In this document: piece after piece, positions 23,273-36,162 of the stretch
How the letters are laid out: each line of letters starts with the position of its first letter
How positions within the stretch are numbered: the first letter of the stretch is position 1
Origin: Chamaecyparis obtusa
Taxonomy: Eukaryota; Streptophyta; Pinopsida; Cupressales; Cupressaceae
Direction: 5' to 3'
DNA length: 64,000 bases
NCBI GenBank assembly: GCA_027943335.1
Contig: BSBK01001537.1
Coordinates: forward strand, 79,501 to 143,500
Notes under the pieces: generated by a model
Told to the model about the DNA's origin: nothing
What the model saw: the letters and a program-made list of their open reading frames with translations, nothing else
The model's database searches: none
Position numbers and translations under genes: made by a program

Positions 23273-23830
23273 TACCTATTCTAACAACTTGTTTCAAAAG
23301 AAATGGCAAAGAGATTAGGGTTAGGGAGGCTAAGCAAAGGTTTTAGGTCCTAAAGACAATGACAATGATGGTTAATGTTTCAAATTGATGGATCCCACCA
23401 AACTGATTTTTGCTTAACCAAAATATCACAGCCATGCAAAAATAGTGCAATCTTATAGGGAAGCGAAGGATTTCAGATTGCAGGTGTATATTCAAATACC
23501 CAACAATGGCACAATTAAAACATACATTTCACAATTGAACTTAATGCTATAATTGTGTTTAGGCTAACCATGCACTACACCTTACATCAACAAAATACAA
23601 ATGGTACGAACCAGAAATCCATCATACATCTTTGCCTATAACCATCAAAAATCATTGAACTAAACTAAATATTAAAGATTAGAAACCATACACACATTGG
23701 AAGAACACAAGAAAGACGCCATATCTTCAATGCTTGACTTTTATTAACTTCAAATATCATTTACAACAATTTCTGCCCTTCAAACCCTAATACTACAGCA
23801 TCAACATTTGCCTCAGATAGCAACTAACTA
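23273..23830 (-). repeat. IR1 right arm, outer fragment
   Basis: Reverse complement of about 19545-20105. For example CAATTGAACTTAATGCTATA at about 23532 matches the left arm at about 19807-19830. Together with 20545-20627 it forms the second arm of IR1. Confidence 0.68.
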
Positions 23831-24084
23831 AACTACTACTTTGATTGATTTATGACTAAAAAATCAGAATTGCAGCTTTTTGAAAAAATCTCTTTTTCGT
23901 TTCATTTGAAAACAAGAGGAATGGCTTGTTGACCAACATTATGTTGGAAAGCAATCAAGGCTTCAACAGAAAGAATAACATGTGGAAACAATGCATGCTC
24001 ATGATTTTTTAGTCCCCGTGCCTAGATCAAATTGTACTTGGTAAAGTTGTTCATCCCACAACAACAAAAATATAACAAGACAAC

Positions 24085-27000
24085 TTGAATGAGCACAATT
24101 GGAAAGCAGTTATGCTCATCAAGTTATCAGTCACCAACAACATGCTTCCAGATGTGTCATTTAGCAAGAAAGTTGTGGAGATCTGGATGCATCTGAAGAA
24201 TCTCCATGAGCAGACAAACAAGGGCAGTCCATTCTTTCTGAAGAATATGCTATTTTCCGTTATGATGAATGACAATGTGTCTTTGCAAGAGCATCTTATG
24301 AAAATTAAGGATATATGCAATCAACTAGATGTCATTGGTCACAAGACGGAAGAAGAGAAAATGGTGGTTATCACGCTAAAAAGCTTACCACAATCCTACA
24401 AGCACTTCATCCAAACTCTCAACATTACATCCACCAATGTTGATCTGAAGTTTGATGAATTATGCAACAAGCTCCTACAATAGGACAGGTGGAAATAGCA
24501 ATTTGGGAGCAGCAGCCAAACAACCACTATGGAAGAAGCATTTACTGCCAAAGGCAAGTCCTTTCAGCAAAAAAGGACAAGGAAAACCTAAGGAGAGTTC
24601 CAAGAAGGTTATTACATGGCTTTATTGTGGTAAGCTTGGTCATATGAAGAACCAATGCAAGAAACGGTTGGCTGATAAAAAATCATTGCAAAGCATACTG
24701 AGGAGAATGAGTCTGTCATTTATGCATTTATGGCCAAAAGACCAGCAAATCATGCCAAAACATCTACTTGGCACATTGATTCTAGATCTTCTTGGAACTT
24801 TACACACAGGAGAGATTGGTTAATGGAGTATACAGCCTGCTTCGATTCGATGATCTTCGGCAGAGGTGAAGAGTATACAATTATCGGCAAGGGCAACGTT
24901 CAAATTACATCTAGTGGGAGAAATCTCATATTTCTCAATGTATACTATGTTTCGGGCATGGAGCTCAATCTACTATGTGTCAAATTATGTGAAATTGTCC
25001 AAAGTTGGATATGGTCTTCAATGCACACAAGTGTCACATTGTTGATAAGGAGTCCAAGAAAACATGTTGTTGGCCTCAAATATCGTGGATTATTTCGCCT
25101 TGTTGATATTGGAAAGTCTTGAGAGCTCACAATGGTTGCAAAGAGTTCATCCATTAGTCCTCTTTGGCATGAGTGGTATGGACATCTTAATCTATCATAT
25201 CTCTCTCAGTTGACTCGAGATAATCTGGTAAATGACTTACCTAAGATTTAGTCGCAAACACATGGAGTATGCAGATCTTTCCAAGGAGGGAAGTAGCACA
25301 AGACTCCCTTCTCAGATGGAGACTCTTGGAGAGCACCCGAAGTCTTGCAGCTGGTTCATGCGGATGTTTGTGGACCAATGAATACTCCATTGATCACTAG
25401 TGCCAGGTATTTTCTTCTGTTTGTAGGTGATTTCAGTAGGAAAATGTGGGTGTTTTTCCTAAAGGCAAAATAAGATGTGTTTAATGAATTCCAAAAGTTT
25501 AAAGCATTACTTGAAAAAGAGTCAAGATGTCAAGATCATTACTCTTAAGTCAGATAATGGGGGAAACTTTGTTCCAATGAATTCACCTTCTATGTTAAGC
25601 ATAGTATTAAATTTCAACTTTCCACAGGCTACGGCCCTCACCAGAACAATGTTGTTGATAGGAGGAACCATACAATTGCAGAGATGGCTCGGTCTATGTT
25701 GGAGCATAGAAATGTTCCTAAGAAATTTTGGGCAAAGGCAGTATATACTACAATGTACCTTCTAAATCAGTCTCCCACACAGGTCATCAAGAAGACCCCT
25801 GAGGAAGCATGGTATGGGATGAAAACAACTATAAGTCACCTAAAGGTTTTTGGTTCAGCAATATATGTTTGGATTCCAAATGCAAAGAGGAGCAAACTAG
25901 ATTCCAAAAGTCAAGCATTGATGCTTACAGGCTACAATGACAATCATAAAGCCTATTAGTTGATTGATGTGGACATTAATCGTCTCACATTCAGTTGAGA
26001 TGCGGTTTTCCATGAAGAAGGTAGGCCTTCTATGCTCTCTTCTACTATCCAACAACCTACAAATAAGCCTCTAAACAAAAGAAATTGGGTGTTAGACTTT
26101 CATTGCTTCACTTAAAGGGAGGGATTCTGATGATTCCAAACCTGAATTGGTGGAATCTCTGAGGCATGACATTGTACCACCAAATTTCACTCAGGATAAC
26201 CTAGATCAGCATCCAGATTACTTCATTCCATGAAGCCCAAGTCATGATGATCATCCTGATTTGGAAGAAGATTGTTCTACTCTCTGGCTTAAGTGGTGGG
26301 AAAAGTTTATCAGTGATATTCAGGATGGTTAGCTTGTTGAGGGTATATCATCTAGAGACAAGAGCCCCAAACTTATTCAGAGCCAAAAGGGATACCTAAA
26401 TGAGAAAAGGCTATGGAAGCTATGTTCCACCAAGGAAGAAACCCATTGGCTGCAAATGGATCTATAAAGTGAAGTACAAAGCTAATGGAACTATTGATAA
26501 GTACAAAGCTCAATTGGTGGCTAAGGGCTTCTCATAGAAAGATGGTGTTGACTATGAGGAAACCTTTGCTCCTACAGCAAAGATGAGCACCATCCAATTG
26601 CTTCTAACAATCAATTGACAATTGTAGCACAATGTGGTCGAAAAGTCCATCAAATGGACGTGAAAAGGGTCTTCCTCAATGATGACTTGGACGAAGAAGT
26701 TTATATGTCACAGCTTCCAAGTTTCAAAATTGGAAGCACCTAGTATGCAGACTGGTAAAGGCTCTTTATGGCCTAAAACAGGCCCACAGGGCATGGTACA
26801 TCAAAATTGATACCTATTGGTTACACAAGGTTTTCACAGAAGTCCTTTAGATCCCAACTTGTATGTCAAAAGCACTAGTAATGACATCATTTTTCTTGTC
26901 ATCTATGTGGATGATATCATCATTACTAGTAATGGGGCACAACTACTTGAGCGGATCAAACTAAATTTGTGTCAAGCATTTGATATGACTAATTTGGGAC

Positions 27001-27836
27001 TTCTGCATTATTGTCCATTGAAGAGATTTGGCAAACAGGTGGCAGCATTTTCATTTCTCAGTCAAAGCATGTCAGGAGTTGCTAGATGCAAACCTTCATC
27101 TACACCTATGGAGAAAGGGCTGAAACTATCAGTCAAATAAGATTAACCTATGGTGAATAAGTCAACTTTCAGGCAACTAGTGGGCAGCCTCATCTATCTT
27201 TACCCACTAAACCTGATCATACTTATGCTATGAGCTATATATCTCGTTTCATGACAGCCCCTAAAGAAAAATATTAGGTTGCAACAAAGCATGTACTAAG
27301 ATATCCGAAAGGGACACTTGACTTTGGCATTCTATACAGCAGAAGCAAAGATCCTTGACTGATTAGTTTTACAAACTCAAATTGGGCAGGTTTTGTTGAT
27401 GACAGGAAGTCTAATTTTGGGTATGTCTTTAGTCTTGGTACAGGTGCAGTCACATGGATGAGTAAGTAGCAACAGGAGATAGCTCTTTCCTTGACAAAAG
27501 AAGAATATCGGGGAATTGTTAAAGCAGCATCTAAGGCAGTATGGCTACAGAGGATGCTTTTAACATGAAAATGTCTCAAGGCCTTCACCCTTGTTTTGTG
27601 ACATTCAGGGGGAGCTAAAACTTTCCAAGAATCCAGTCTTCCATGAGCGAACCAAACATGTAGAGCTTCTTTGTTATTTCATCAAAAAGCTTGTTGAAGA
27701 TAGAACTGTGATGTTGCAGCATGTTCCAACTGAGGACCAGACTGTAGATATTCTAACCAAGCCTCTGAGCTCAGACAAGTTTGTAAAATTTAGGGGGCAA
27801 CTTGGTGTAGTTAGTAAAATGACAATTAAGGAAGGG
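24085..27836 (+). pseudogene. Decayed Ty1/copia gag-pol (copia 2)
   Basis: In plus-strand order: gag with EIWMHLKNLHEQ and LKSLPQSYKHFIQTL (24085-24480); a zinc knuckle YCGKLGHMKNQCKK lacking the first Cys (about 24620); a protease remnant HIDSRSSWNF in which the Gly of DSG is Arg (about 24775); integrase with the RKMWVFFLKAK, SDNGGNF and WAKAVYTTMYLLNQSP blocks (about 25430-25780); reverse transcriptase with VYVDDIIIT (about 26910); and RNase H with [19 protein letters not shown] (about 27650). Frameshifts and stops occur throughout, so it is non-functional. The 5' LTR is not recognisable; the 3' LTR follows directly. Confidence 0.87.
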
Positions 27837-28018
27837 TATTATAATAATATTGTCATATTTATTATTTGATGATCACTTAATGTATCATTAGTTAGTTACA
27901 TTCTATTTTTGCTTTCAGTTAACGATTGTTTTTTATTTATAAACATTGTCTTGTAACTTGTAATTTATGGAGCCTTTCATCTCCATTGTTAAAGATCAAT
28001 TTACCATTTCGAATTCCA
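27837..28018 (+). mobile_element. 3' LTR of copia 2
   Basis: Begins TATTATAATAATATTG after the purine tract AAGGAAGGG. It is similar in start, length and layout to the 174-bp LTR of the small derivative at 20628-23267. The right end is approximate. Confidence 0.6.
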
Positions 28019-28071
28019 AGTGGTGGATCATAATTATAGAGTCAACTTGATGTTTCCTCAATGCTATAGGG

Positions 28072-28440
28072 GTGCTAAAGGATACTTTATTTAGGAGAGG
28101 AAAGAGAAATTATGAGGATGGTCACATGATGAATCAAGAAACAGCTAATGGTGGTTTGGAGATGGTGCTGTTGGAGGTAGGGGATGGTACTAGCTTCTCA
28201 TCACTCAACGGTTTGATGACAGTGCATGAAGGGACGATTGTTGAGCCATGGCAACCATTCGTCATTACTGCCATCACAAAGAATGAACAACTTCAGAAGA
28301 GGACAGATGATAAGGCATTGTCTTTCCTTAAGCAAGTGATAGGACTCAATGTTGTGTTTTTGTCATTGTCCTGCAGTGGCTTAGATTCAGTTCTTTCCCT
28401 CACACTTGGCACAGCCTTTGTGTGTGCTTATCATGCGTAG
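28072..28440 (+). CDS. Unrecognised 122-aa ORF
   Basis: The open frame contains a hydrophobic C-terminal half (FLKQVIGLNVVFLSLSCSG, then LSLTLGTAFVCAY). I considered a PRA1-like membrane fragment because of the second segment, but the match is too short. It may be a captured gene fragment or chance. It lies just after the copia 2 LTR within host intron 5. Confidence 0.25.
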   Translation: MLKDTLFRRGKRNYEDGHMMNQETANGGLEMVLLEVGDGTSFSSLNGLMTVHEGTIVEPWQPFVITAITKNEQLQKRTDDKALSFLKQVIGLNVVFLSLSCSGLDSVLSLTLGTAFVCAYHA

Positions 28441-30510
28441 GTCTCTGTTCCATATGCGACATGTGTCTCTTACAGAGTTTTCCTCTTTCTACTTTTTCCT
28501 AAAACAATTTGGCGGTTTTTGAAATGATAGCGTGTCAGCTGCAGGAATAACGTCTGGTGCAGTCTTGAGTCAAAAAAACGTTTTGTGAACAGAAGAATTG
28601 GTATAATCCATGGTAAAAAAGAAAATGTTTTTTTCTGGTGTAATCTTCTAGCGTAACCAGTCAGATATCGTCTGGAAAGTTTTTTGTATACTGCAAGGTG
28701 GGTGCTATAATGCGGATCTTGCACGATAAGAACGGTTGGGTGATAACCGTTCGGTATTCAATGCATGATGGATGACTGTCAATATGAAATTTCTTCTATT
28801 TTTGAACAGGCCAATACACGCGGTAGACATGGTGAAGTTTTTTTTGATGTACGAGAAGGAAAACTACTGTTTTTCCGATGTATGCAGAGTAAGTGTCAAA
28901 AAACTGAGACGGTGACTGAAGAAACATATAGTGTGCTGTCGCGTTGTGAGTAAAAAGAATATACGAGCGAGCAGAGAGTAAGAGAGCAGTCGTAGTTCCT
29001 TTTGACGTGTTGTTTTTTTTGAAGATAGAGTGACACTGTCTGTAGACGAATAGAGGTGTGTGTGTGCCCCGTGTTTGAGTGGCAGTGCATACGTTTTAAC
29101 GCATATGGAATGAGAGTAAAGAGATTTTTAATGGGACTGGAGTTGCAATACAACAGTGAGCTACTGTGTCTATTTTGAATAGGCATCAGGAAACTAAAAA
29201 CAATATGGACACTCAGTGATGTGAATGTGACAAAAAAAAAAGAGCTGGAACCACAGCTATCCTTTTGGGAGTAAAGTATTACCTTTGAGCATACGCATTG
29301 AGTGGCCCGGGGGTTGTAATCTGCAGCGGAGGTAGAAGATACATTCACGGAAGAATATACAGTGTAAAAAAAAAATGGCTATCCAAGCAGCACATATTAA
29401 TCAAAAACCATATACACAGTGTACATGTTGAGACGGAGGGCTGGGTATTGTCGAAGACTGTAAGTCTTTCAAAACATAAAATACGTAGCAGAATAATATA
29501 TTGAGTATGTATGAAAACATAACAGGACACGGCTGTATAAAGTAGCATGAAGATTAAATGCAGAGAGCAGGATGCACTGACAGAGGCGTTTTGTGGGAAA
29601 TACATACACGAAGAGCTCACATGTTTAATCTGGGGATGTCAACAATCTCCGGAACTGAATGAACACCGTATGTGGTGGATTGACTGTGAACACTGTGTGC
29701 TGTTGTACTGACAGTGAACACTATATGCTGTTGTTTTGACAGTAAACACAAATAAGGGAGGTTGCTGGTGACACTTACAGCAGTCGTAGGCGAATATTTT
29801 AAAATGTCTAGTAGCTGCCGTCCTGTGCAGGTTGATTGGGATTGAAGTGGTGTTGAGAAGAAGTAGTGAATATCCTTTTGGCATGCATGGAATGCATTCA
29901 GTTCTGAAGACAGAAGAAAGTGTGATAAGTTTTTGATGGTGACAGAGTATTAGAAATCTAGCAGGCTCGCAAAGCAAATTAAAAATGACAGTGGTGTGAG
30001 TTTTACAGTTAGAGATAAAACCTGCAGTCTATATACTGAGAATGTTTCGATAATCTGAGATTGACTGTGGTACGTTAATGACACCAGATCTCGTATGAGG
30101 AAATTGACAGTGCGGGAGTGGACTGTTTATTAACCGATAGCAGTGAGTGCAAAAAGGACTTAGTTTGAGCAAGCCTGGATATATAAATCTGTTGAGATCA
30201 CTCACAGTCAAGGGTCTTCATGCTGTTGTGAAGACATTGTAAAAATCTTTGGTACAATTTGTAACTGTCTAAAGTGAAGGTTGTAGCCTGATTAGCAAAG
30301 TGATGAGGAGAGTTGTAGTTCTCAATGTAAAAGGGTTGTTGCCCAAGTGATTAGAGTAGCCGTGGTTTTTTAACCTTGTTGGGTTTTCCACGTGATAAAT
30401 TTATGTGTCTCTTCCTCTTTTGCGTGTGTGTGTCTCTCCTTTATTTCTTTTGTATTAGTTTTTGAAACGCTGATTCACCCCGTCCCCCTCTCAGCATTTC
30501 TCCATTTTTC
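28441..30510 (+). repeat. Probable copia LTR fragment
   Basis: A 2-kb stretch without long ORFs. It ends in sequence typical of copia LTR ends: GTTGGGTTTTCCACGTG near 30380 and a C-rich CACCCCGTCCCCCTCTCAGC near 30480. A solo LTR begins immediately after, at 30521. The left boundary is unknown. Confidence 0.4.
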
Positions 30511-30520
30511 ACTCAAGATG

Positions 30521-31697
30521 TGTAATATCCCCTACTAATTTAACAATAACATTTGTAGTAAAAATAAAGAACAAATAATGAATTAAGAATTTGGCAGTTT
30601 CCAATCCATATTATAAGACTGATCTTATTATTGCTTCAAATCTTGAGAAGGGAGAAGACATTGGAGGCAAACCAAAGCGCTTAGAGACCATTGATAGGCT
30701 CCCTCAAAGTTTACAGACTCAACCTTTAACCTGTCTCGAGCTCAAGCTCTCAAGGTTAAAGAGGAAGCTGGTCCCTACCCTATCTTGGGAGCTACCCTGT
30801 TGGATTTAGACTGCCCCTCTTTGGCAACCTCTGCCCTTCCATTCTCATGTCTGAATCAGTAACTGAAATCAATTTTATATTATGTTTGGGATTTCCTAAT
30901 CATCTCAATTCCTTATGAACATATGGTCAGAGGGACTGCTATTAATTGATTAACACAACAGAACATTCTATTTACCGATTATAGATAACTCTATCACTCA
31001 CCGTCTGGGTAGCCATTGTTCCAATGACAGGAAATATTAATTACTTGCTATAGGATTCAATAATGATCCTCTGTTCTCAGCGAAACATATATATGTATAA
31101 GCTCTGATTTCTTTTGGTTTTAACATTATTGGATATGGACCCGCGTAAGTGCCTTATTGGTTATGGGACTGCATGAGTATCTATGTCTGCCGTCAGTGAT
31201 TATCCTTCCTTTTTGGTATGTATGTTTCTTAGATTGGGCCCAGGGTTCCTTCTCCCTTTCGCTGAACATTGTTTATACCTGCGCAATGAGGTGGATCGCC
31301 CATTCATCGTGACTTAGCTTCACACCCTTTGGTGTATGCAATGACATTTGCAGATAAAAACCCGATCAACGTTAATCGGTGTCAATGTTTGTTTTAGCAT
31401 GTAATCGGTGGGTTATTACACCATTCGTATTCATCAAAGTATGCGATATAGATTTACACCTCAAGTGATGCGATGTCTATATTTAATTAATATATTATTT
31501 ATTTGTTATTCAGTATATATATATATATAAATTCATTAATTAATTTTTTATTTATTTGCTAATTAATATGTGAAAGATTGATATATTTATTAATTAATTA
31601 TTTATTTAACCATAACGTTGCTTAACATAATTAATATATAACTATTTAATTATTTATTTATTTATCAAATTCTTATAATTGACAAGGGGATATCACA
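30521..31697 (+). mobile_element. Solo LTR, family A (TGTAATRTCCCC type)
   Basis: 1177 bp with TGTAATATCCCC...GGGGATATCACA ends. The flanks AGATG and AGATA agree at four of five bases, consistent with an aged target duplication. Positions about 30625-30830 match the reverse complement of about 35740-35950 in the LTR at 34236-36157, so the two are one family in opposite orientation. Confidence 0.75.
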
Positions 31698-32478
31698 AGA
31701 TAGCAGGTGATGTGAATTGGGCATTTACTGTGTACAAAGACTCTACGGTCTACCTCTGAGGAAGATTGATCAACAAATGAGAACACTGCATCTACCTCTA
31801 TAGTTCTAGGTTTTTGTTTACAACAGCTCTCTAGTAACAGAAGCTTTCCTTAATGTAATTCTATGAAAAGGACATTTGGAGCTGTTCTCCCTACTGGACA
31901 GCAATTTTGCAAATTTTCTTTATTATAATATAAACAAAACCAATCCACAACATTGCAATTCACTGAGTAAAAATATACAACCCTAAAAGTGGGATCCCAA
32001 GGAAGGGTTTTCAGCTGCAAGTGATGCCATGGAGGAGGAGAATCTTAAAATGGAATTTAAAAAAACTGCTACAAAGCATAGGTGCAAATATTCAGCTATG
32101 GCTTGGTAAAAATGAATTCTGTGGCTATCATAGACAAGGCTGAAAATATGCGATCACCAAGCAGCAGTACATGAAGTAAAATCATTTTGGAGTATCTCCC
32201 ACACACTATTCTCTGATAATTTTAGTAGAAGATTATATGATTCATTATTGGGAAACATAACTGCAAAAAACTTCTGAATTCACTCTGTTGAAGCTAATGA
32301 GAACATTTGAGAAACCATGACTAACACATGACTGGAATATGATACCACTGTAAACACAAAAAACTCTAGATAACAAAAGGGGAAAAGACATAAAAATTTT
32401 CCAAAGTTAACATAGTAGATATAAACCCAAACTAAAAGAACATAAAAGATCAAATAAAATGGGCCATCCTCTCATTAC
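31698..32478 (-). other. Intron 5, exon-5-proximal part
   Basis: Unremarkable AT-rich sequence ending at the exon 5 donor. No supported gene. Confidence 0.4.
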
Positions 32479-32601
32479 CAATCTCAGGTCCACCCTGCAG
32501 CAGCTTTCCACTACCATCATCTGAAGTTCCAGGATTGAATGGCACACCAGCTCCCTCCAACACAGAACCCCAATCAGATTCCAATACTTTGGCCACCATC
32601 T
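32479..32601 (-). CDS. Host gene exon 5: linker before the Cys-rich domain
   Basis: Acceptor TTGAGCAG|AG and donor GAGATTG|GTAATG. Encodes residues 170-210, containing VLESDWGSVLEGAGVPF and a Gly/Ser-rich tail ending GGPEI. This frame differs from the longest open frame over the same bases, which lacks family-like sequence. The chosen frame joins exons 4 and 6 in phase 1 on both sides, forming Glu codons at both junctions. It is followed by the 28,747-bp intron 5. Confidence 0.78.
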
Positions 32602-32788
32602 CTGCTCAAAGGACCCCAACACAGAATCTATAAACAAAAGTCCAAATCTTCGGTGCTAAACAGAGGAGTAGAAAGGAGAAAAGAAACTAATATTACATGA
32701 TGAGCCAAGTCTGCCATTTCATAAAACCACCAAACAAAGATTGTCATGATTTAAGATTCTACCCAGCAGCAGATGAGTGATTGCATAC

Positions 32789-32884
32789 CAGCATCTTCAG
32801 GCTGCATGGTAGAATTAGCAACGGCTTTTGTATCCTTGCCCTTCTTAGCTTCTTCAAGTTTTTTCTTGCGCCAGACTTCAAGGG
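32789..32884 (-). CDS. Host gene exon 4: end of stem
   Basis: Acceptor AATCATAG|CC and donor GATGCTG|GTATG. The exon completes an Ala codon begun in exon 3 (G+CC) and encodes residues 139-169, including VWRKKKLEEAKKGKD and a following NSTMQPEDA. The motif and its order after exon 3 match, from memory, the same plant family. It is isolated from exon 3 by a 27,784-bp intron but only 187 bp from exon 5. No stops are present and the phase (in 1, out 1) is consistent on both sides. Confidence 0.8.
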
Positions 32885-34230
32885 CTATGATTCAAAAATG
32901 CTGTCAGTTACTAAATGTTCCTATGGCTGAATAATGCAGAGATTTTGTACTAAGTTTAAGCAAAGGGACAATCATATGCATTGCATTCTAAATATTGCTT
33001 TACACTGATAGTGATGAAATAAAGAGATCCCTTGAGACAAAATGTGAACCCAGCAAAGGGCCAGAGCAAAATATTCAACTGCAGTCTCTTGCACATCGTA
33101 CATAGGCAAAAAGATTGTTGTACAAACCAGATTAAATTCTGCAAATTTACATCACAAAATAACAGAAAAATCCATTGTGTCAAGGGTACAGAATAAATTT
33201 GCAAAGAGTAAGATCTACAAGTTAAAATGATATGAGAATGTTCAAATGTTTTCTTGTAGTTCTAATGTTATTAATTCTTGAATATGATGGTTTAGTGGTT
33301 CCAGGATAGGAACTTGTGTTTCATTACCTCATGAGGCTCGAAGGCAGCCCAGAGCAATGTGTAAACAAGTATTCTTTTGAAAATTTACAAAAAAAAGAAT
33401 AATGATATATGCCAACAGATTAATAGTGCTTAGTTTACAAGGTAAAAAATCCCAATGACAGTGGAATATGTATTTGCTGCTATGAAATATTATTTTGAGT
33501 TCAGTGCTAACAGGTATCCTTAAAAAGGATGGATTTGATTTATAATTGTTTCTTGCAGTTTTCCGGATTTTGAAATAATTATGGAAACCCTAAAAAGGGA
33601 TCGATTGAATTGGAGGGAGAAGATAAATGTTAAAAAGAGAATTTGGGCCTCACTTTTCATTCATTTAGTTTATTATTTTTCATGAGCATTTGGATTTGAG
33701 AACTGGAGCCAGCTGCAGCAGCGAATCAGATTCTTTGAGGACGGAAACCCTTGAAGAAAGTGCAAATTGAACGAAACCCCAGTTTAAAGTCGAGAAAGAT
33801 CTACACGGGATCTTCAATTGAGCATTATTGGAGCATTCTCAGAAGTTTATTTGCAGATCAGATTGAAGGAAATTCATATTATTTATGAGATTGGCAGATC
33901 TGTGTATTGGCAGTGGTTTTTAGTGCTTGCATTCATTCCTAATTGAGCCATACAGCACCAAGAATGAGCTGACATCACCTTGGGAGGAGAATATAATTAT
34001 TTCAATCTGTTTTTGGGTGAAACATCTCCAGTGTTTTTGCAGTTCAGGAGCTTCTTCAGCACATTTACTTAATTGTAAGCAATTTGATGTCAGCCGTACA
34101 GACCAAGAAGAATTTACAGCACCTTCAGTTTGGGCGTTACAGTTTGTTAGTGGCAGACCATCATTAAATTCAGAAATAATCAAGTACCCGTAGCAGATCA
34201 AATATCCTAGTGATTAGAAACAATAGAGGC
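32885..34230 (-). other. Intron 3, exon-4-proximal part
   Basis: No supported gene. Overlapping short ORFs on both strands at 33920-34201 have no recognisable domain. The region ends at the AAGTG target duplication of the following solo LTR. Confidence 0.4.
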
Positions 34231-35357
34231 AAGTGTGTGATGTCCCCTCTCTAAAATAAGATTTGATAATAAATAATAAAAATATAAATATAAATACTAA
34301 TAAAATATAATATATAATTTAATTACACCACATACATGAGCTGAAGAATAGCTAGTCAGCGACTAAGCATGATACTCAGAATAGGATGAAGTCAGAGAAC
34401 CAACAAACAAAGCATGCTAACAATCTGATTATAGAGATTAATATGGTTATAGACGACGTCCAATGGGTATCGTTCACAGTTAGAATATCGAGGAATTTAA
34501 TATATATTGCCGTGATATATTAATAGGTGATTTGACTGAAGTCTCGCATAACTAATGCAGAAACCAAAAAGTGTTAATAGCAAGATTGATAGCCAAGTAA
34601 CGAGTAGTTGGTGATCATATAGGAAGCCGATAATGGTCAAAGATTAGTAGAGAATAAATTTAAAACTACGATATGCAGATCCGTAGATATCGATAAGCAT
34701 CTAAAGACAACAATTAAGAAAATATTGATATCACAAAACAATAACGTTTCAAATAGTTACCATCAACAAGTTTATAATCAACAAATAATAAATAGCTTTG
34801 ATTAAACCCAGATAATTGAGTATGAGGAGGAATAATGACGTATCTGTTCACTACTAAGAGATACGCCTCCTCATGAAAGGACATGAGACATGTCCGTTGA
34901 CAATGTAACTTTTCAAAACAGCATCGATATATAAGAAGGTATTCTACCCCATTCAAGGAAGGCACCGCACATGAGAATATGGAACATACAATTTGGTACT
35001 GGTCGGGGAATCAGAGATTATAAATATGTTTGGTTATCATCATGGGAAATAGAGAACAACAAAATAATAAGGAAAGAGCAGAATATAGCTCAGACCTGCC
35101 ATCTAAGGTATACTGTAAATTGTCTACGAATAAGATAATGATTTACAGAATATTATAATATTAAGAATGAGGGGCCTATGTATGTATGTATGTATGTATT
35201 AATTACGAGATAGTTAAAATACTAATAATCCAATCATAATTATAAATATATGTCTATATAGATTATATATACATTTAAGATAATAGAAGTGAAATCAGAA
35301 TTATATGTTTAGATTATATATAAATATATGATAATGAGAATGAGTGGATAGAACATA

Positions 35358-35693
35358 TGTTGGCAAAATGGTCAGCGCTACCCTTGGGATTCGTGACATG
35401 GCTTAACTGCCTCATGTGTCTTCTATAAGTCTAGTGGTTGTATCGAGCATTAACAAGTCGATCTTTTGGTGCAACAGCAACTACTACTTGTAACAAGTGG
35501 TATCAGAGCTTGGTCACAGGTTCAAAATCCCCTCGAGTAACGTTGAGGGGGAGACTGTTGGCAAAATGGTCAGCACTCCTCTCGGGATTCGTGACATGGC
35601 TTAACCGCCTCTTGTGTCTTCTATAAGTCTAGTGGTTGTATCGGGCATTAACAGGTTGATATTTTGGTGCAACGGCAAATACTACTTGTAACA
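35358..35693 (+). mobile_element. Complete 336-bp TRIM element
   Basis: Two 138-bp LTRs (35358-35495 and 35556-35693) start TGTTGGCAAAATGG and end CTTGTAACA. They flank a 60-bp interior. The interior holds a perfect primer site TGGTATCAGAGC (35498-35509) and a purine tract TTGAGGGGGAGAC just before the second LTR. ACATA duplications flank the element (35353-35357 and 35694-35698). The LTRs differ at about a dozen sites. There is no coding capacity. The interior also contains GGTTCAAAATCC, which resembles a tRNA B box. Confidence 0.95.
35498..35509 (+). other. TRIM primer-binding site
   Basis: TGGTATCAGAGC, identical to the usual plant tRNA-iMet primer site, two bases after the first LTR. Confidence 0.9.
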
Positions 35694-36162
35694 ACATATG
35701 TTCCTATGCTCAGATCATGTTGCTACTTCAGTACTAAGGAGGAGAAGGCTGAAGCGACCAAAGAGGGGCAGTCTAAATCCCAAAAGGATAGCTCCCAAGA
35801 TTGGGTAGGGATCAGTGTCCCTTAAAACCTTGAGGGCATGGTCCCAAGACAGGATAAGGGCTTGGATCTGTAAACTTTGAGGGAAACTATCAAGTGGTCT
35901 CTAAGCACTTTAGATTACCTCTGATGTCTTCTCCCTTCCCAAACCGAAGTAATGACAAGATCAGATTTGACAGTAAAGAACTATAAATAGTACCAAGAAC
36001 CAAATTGCATAATATGTTTAATAAATGAACAATCTTCTCTGCTTGTACCATGTAATAATATAGATATATCTTTGTCAATTCAGCTTAGGACATAAGAATA
36101 CTAAATTTGGGTTAATTCTGGTAATAACTGAATCTAGACCTAATAGGGGACATTACAAAGTG

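Larger units (their letters stand above)
34236..36157 (-). mobile_element. Solo LTR, family A, opposite orientation, with nested TRIM
   Basis: On the minus strand it runs TGTAATGTCCCC...GGGGACATCACA. AAGTG occurs at 34231-34235 and 36158-36162. Length is 1922 bp including the 341-bp TRIM insertion with one target copy, so about 1.58 kb originally. It is related in reverse complement to 30521-31697. No internal retroelement proteins are present. Confidence 0.82.

Noticed and set aside
32407..32637. 76-aa minus-strand ORF over exon 5
   Set aside because: This longest frame lacks family-like sequence and breaks the phase; the frame with VLESDWGSVLEG joins both neighbouring exons.
35358..35693. 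Cassandra assignment for the TRIM
   Set aside because: No 5S rRNA-like segment is present in its LTRs.
30521..36157. Single element with inverted termini TGTAATRTCCCC
   Set aside because: The left LTR closes at 31697 and the right one spans 34236-36157 with AAGTG duplications; host exons 4-5 lie between them.
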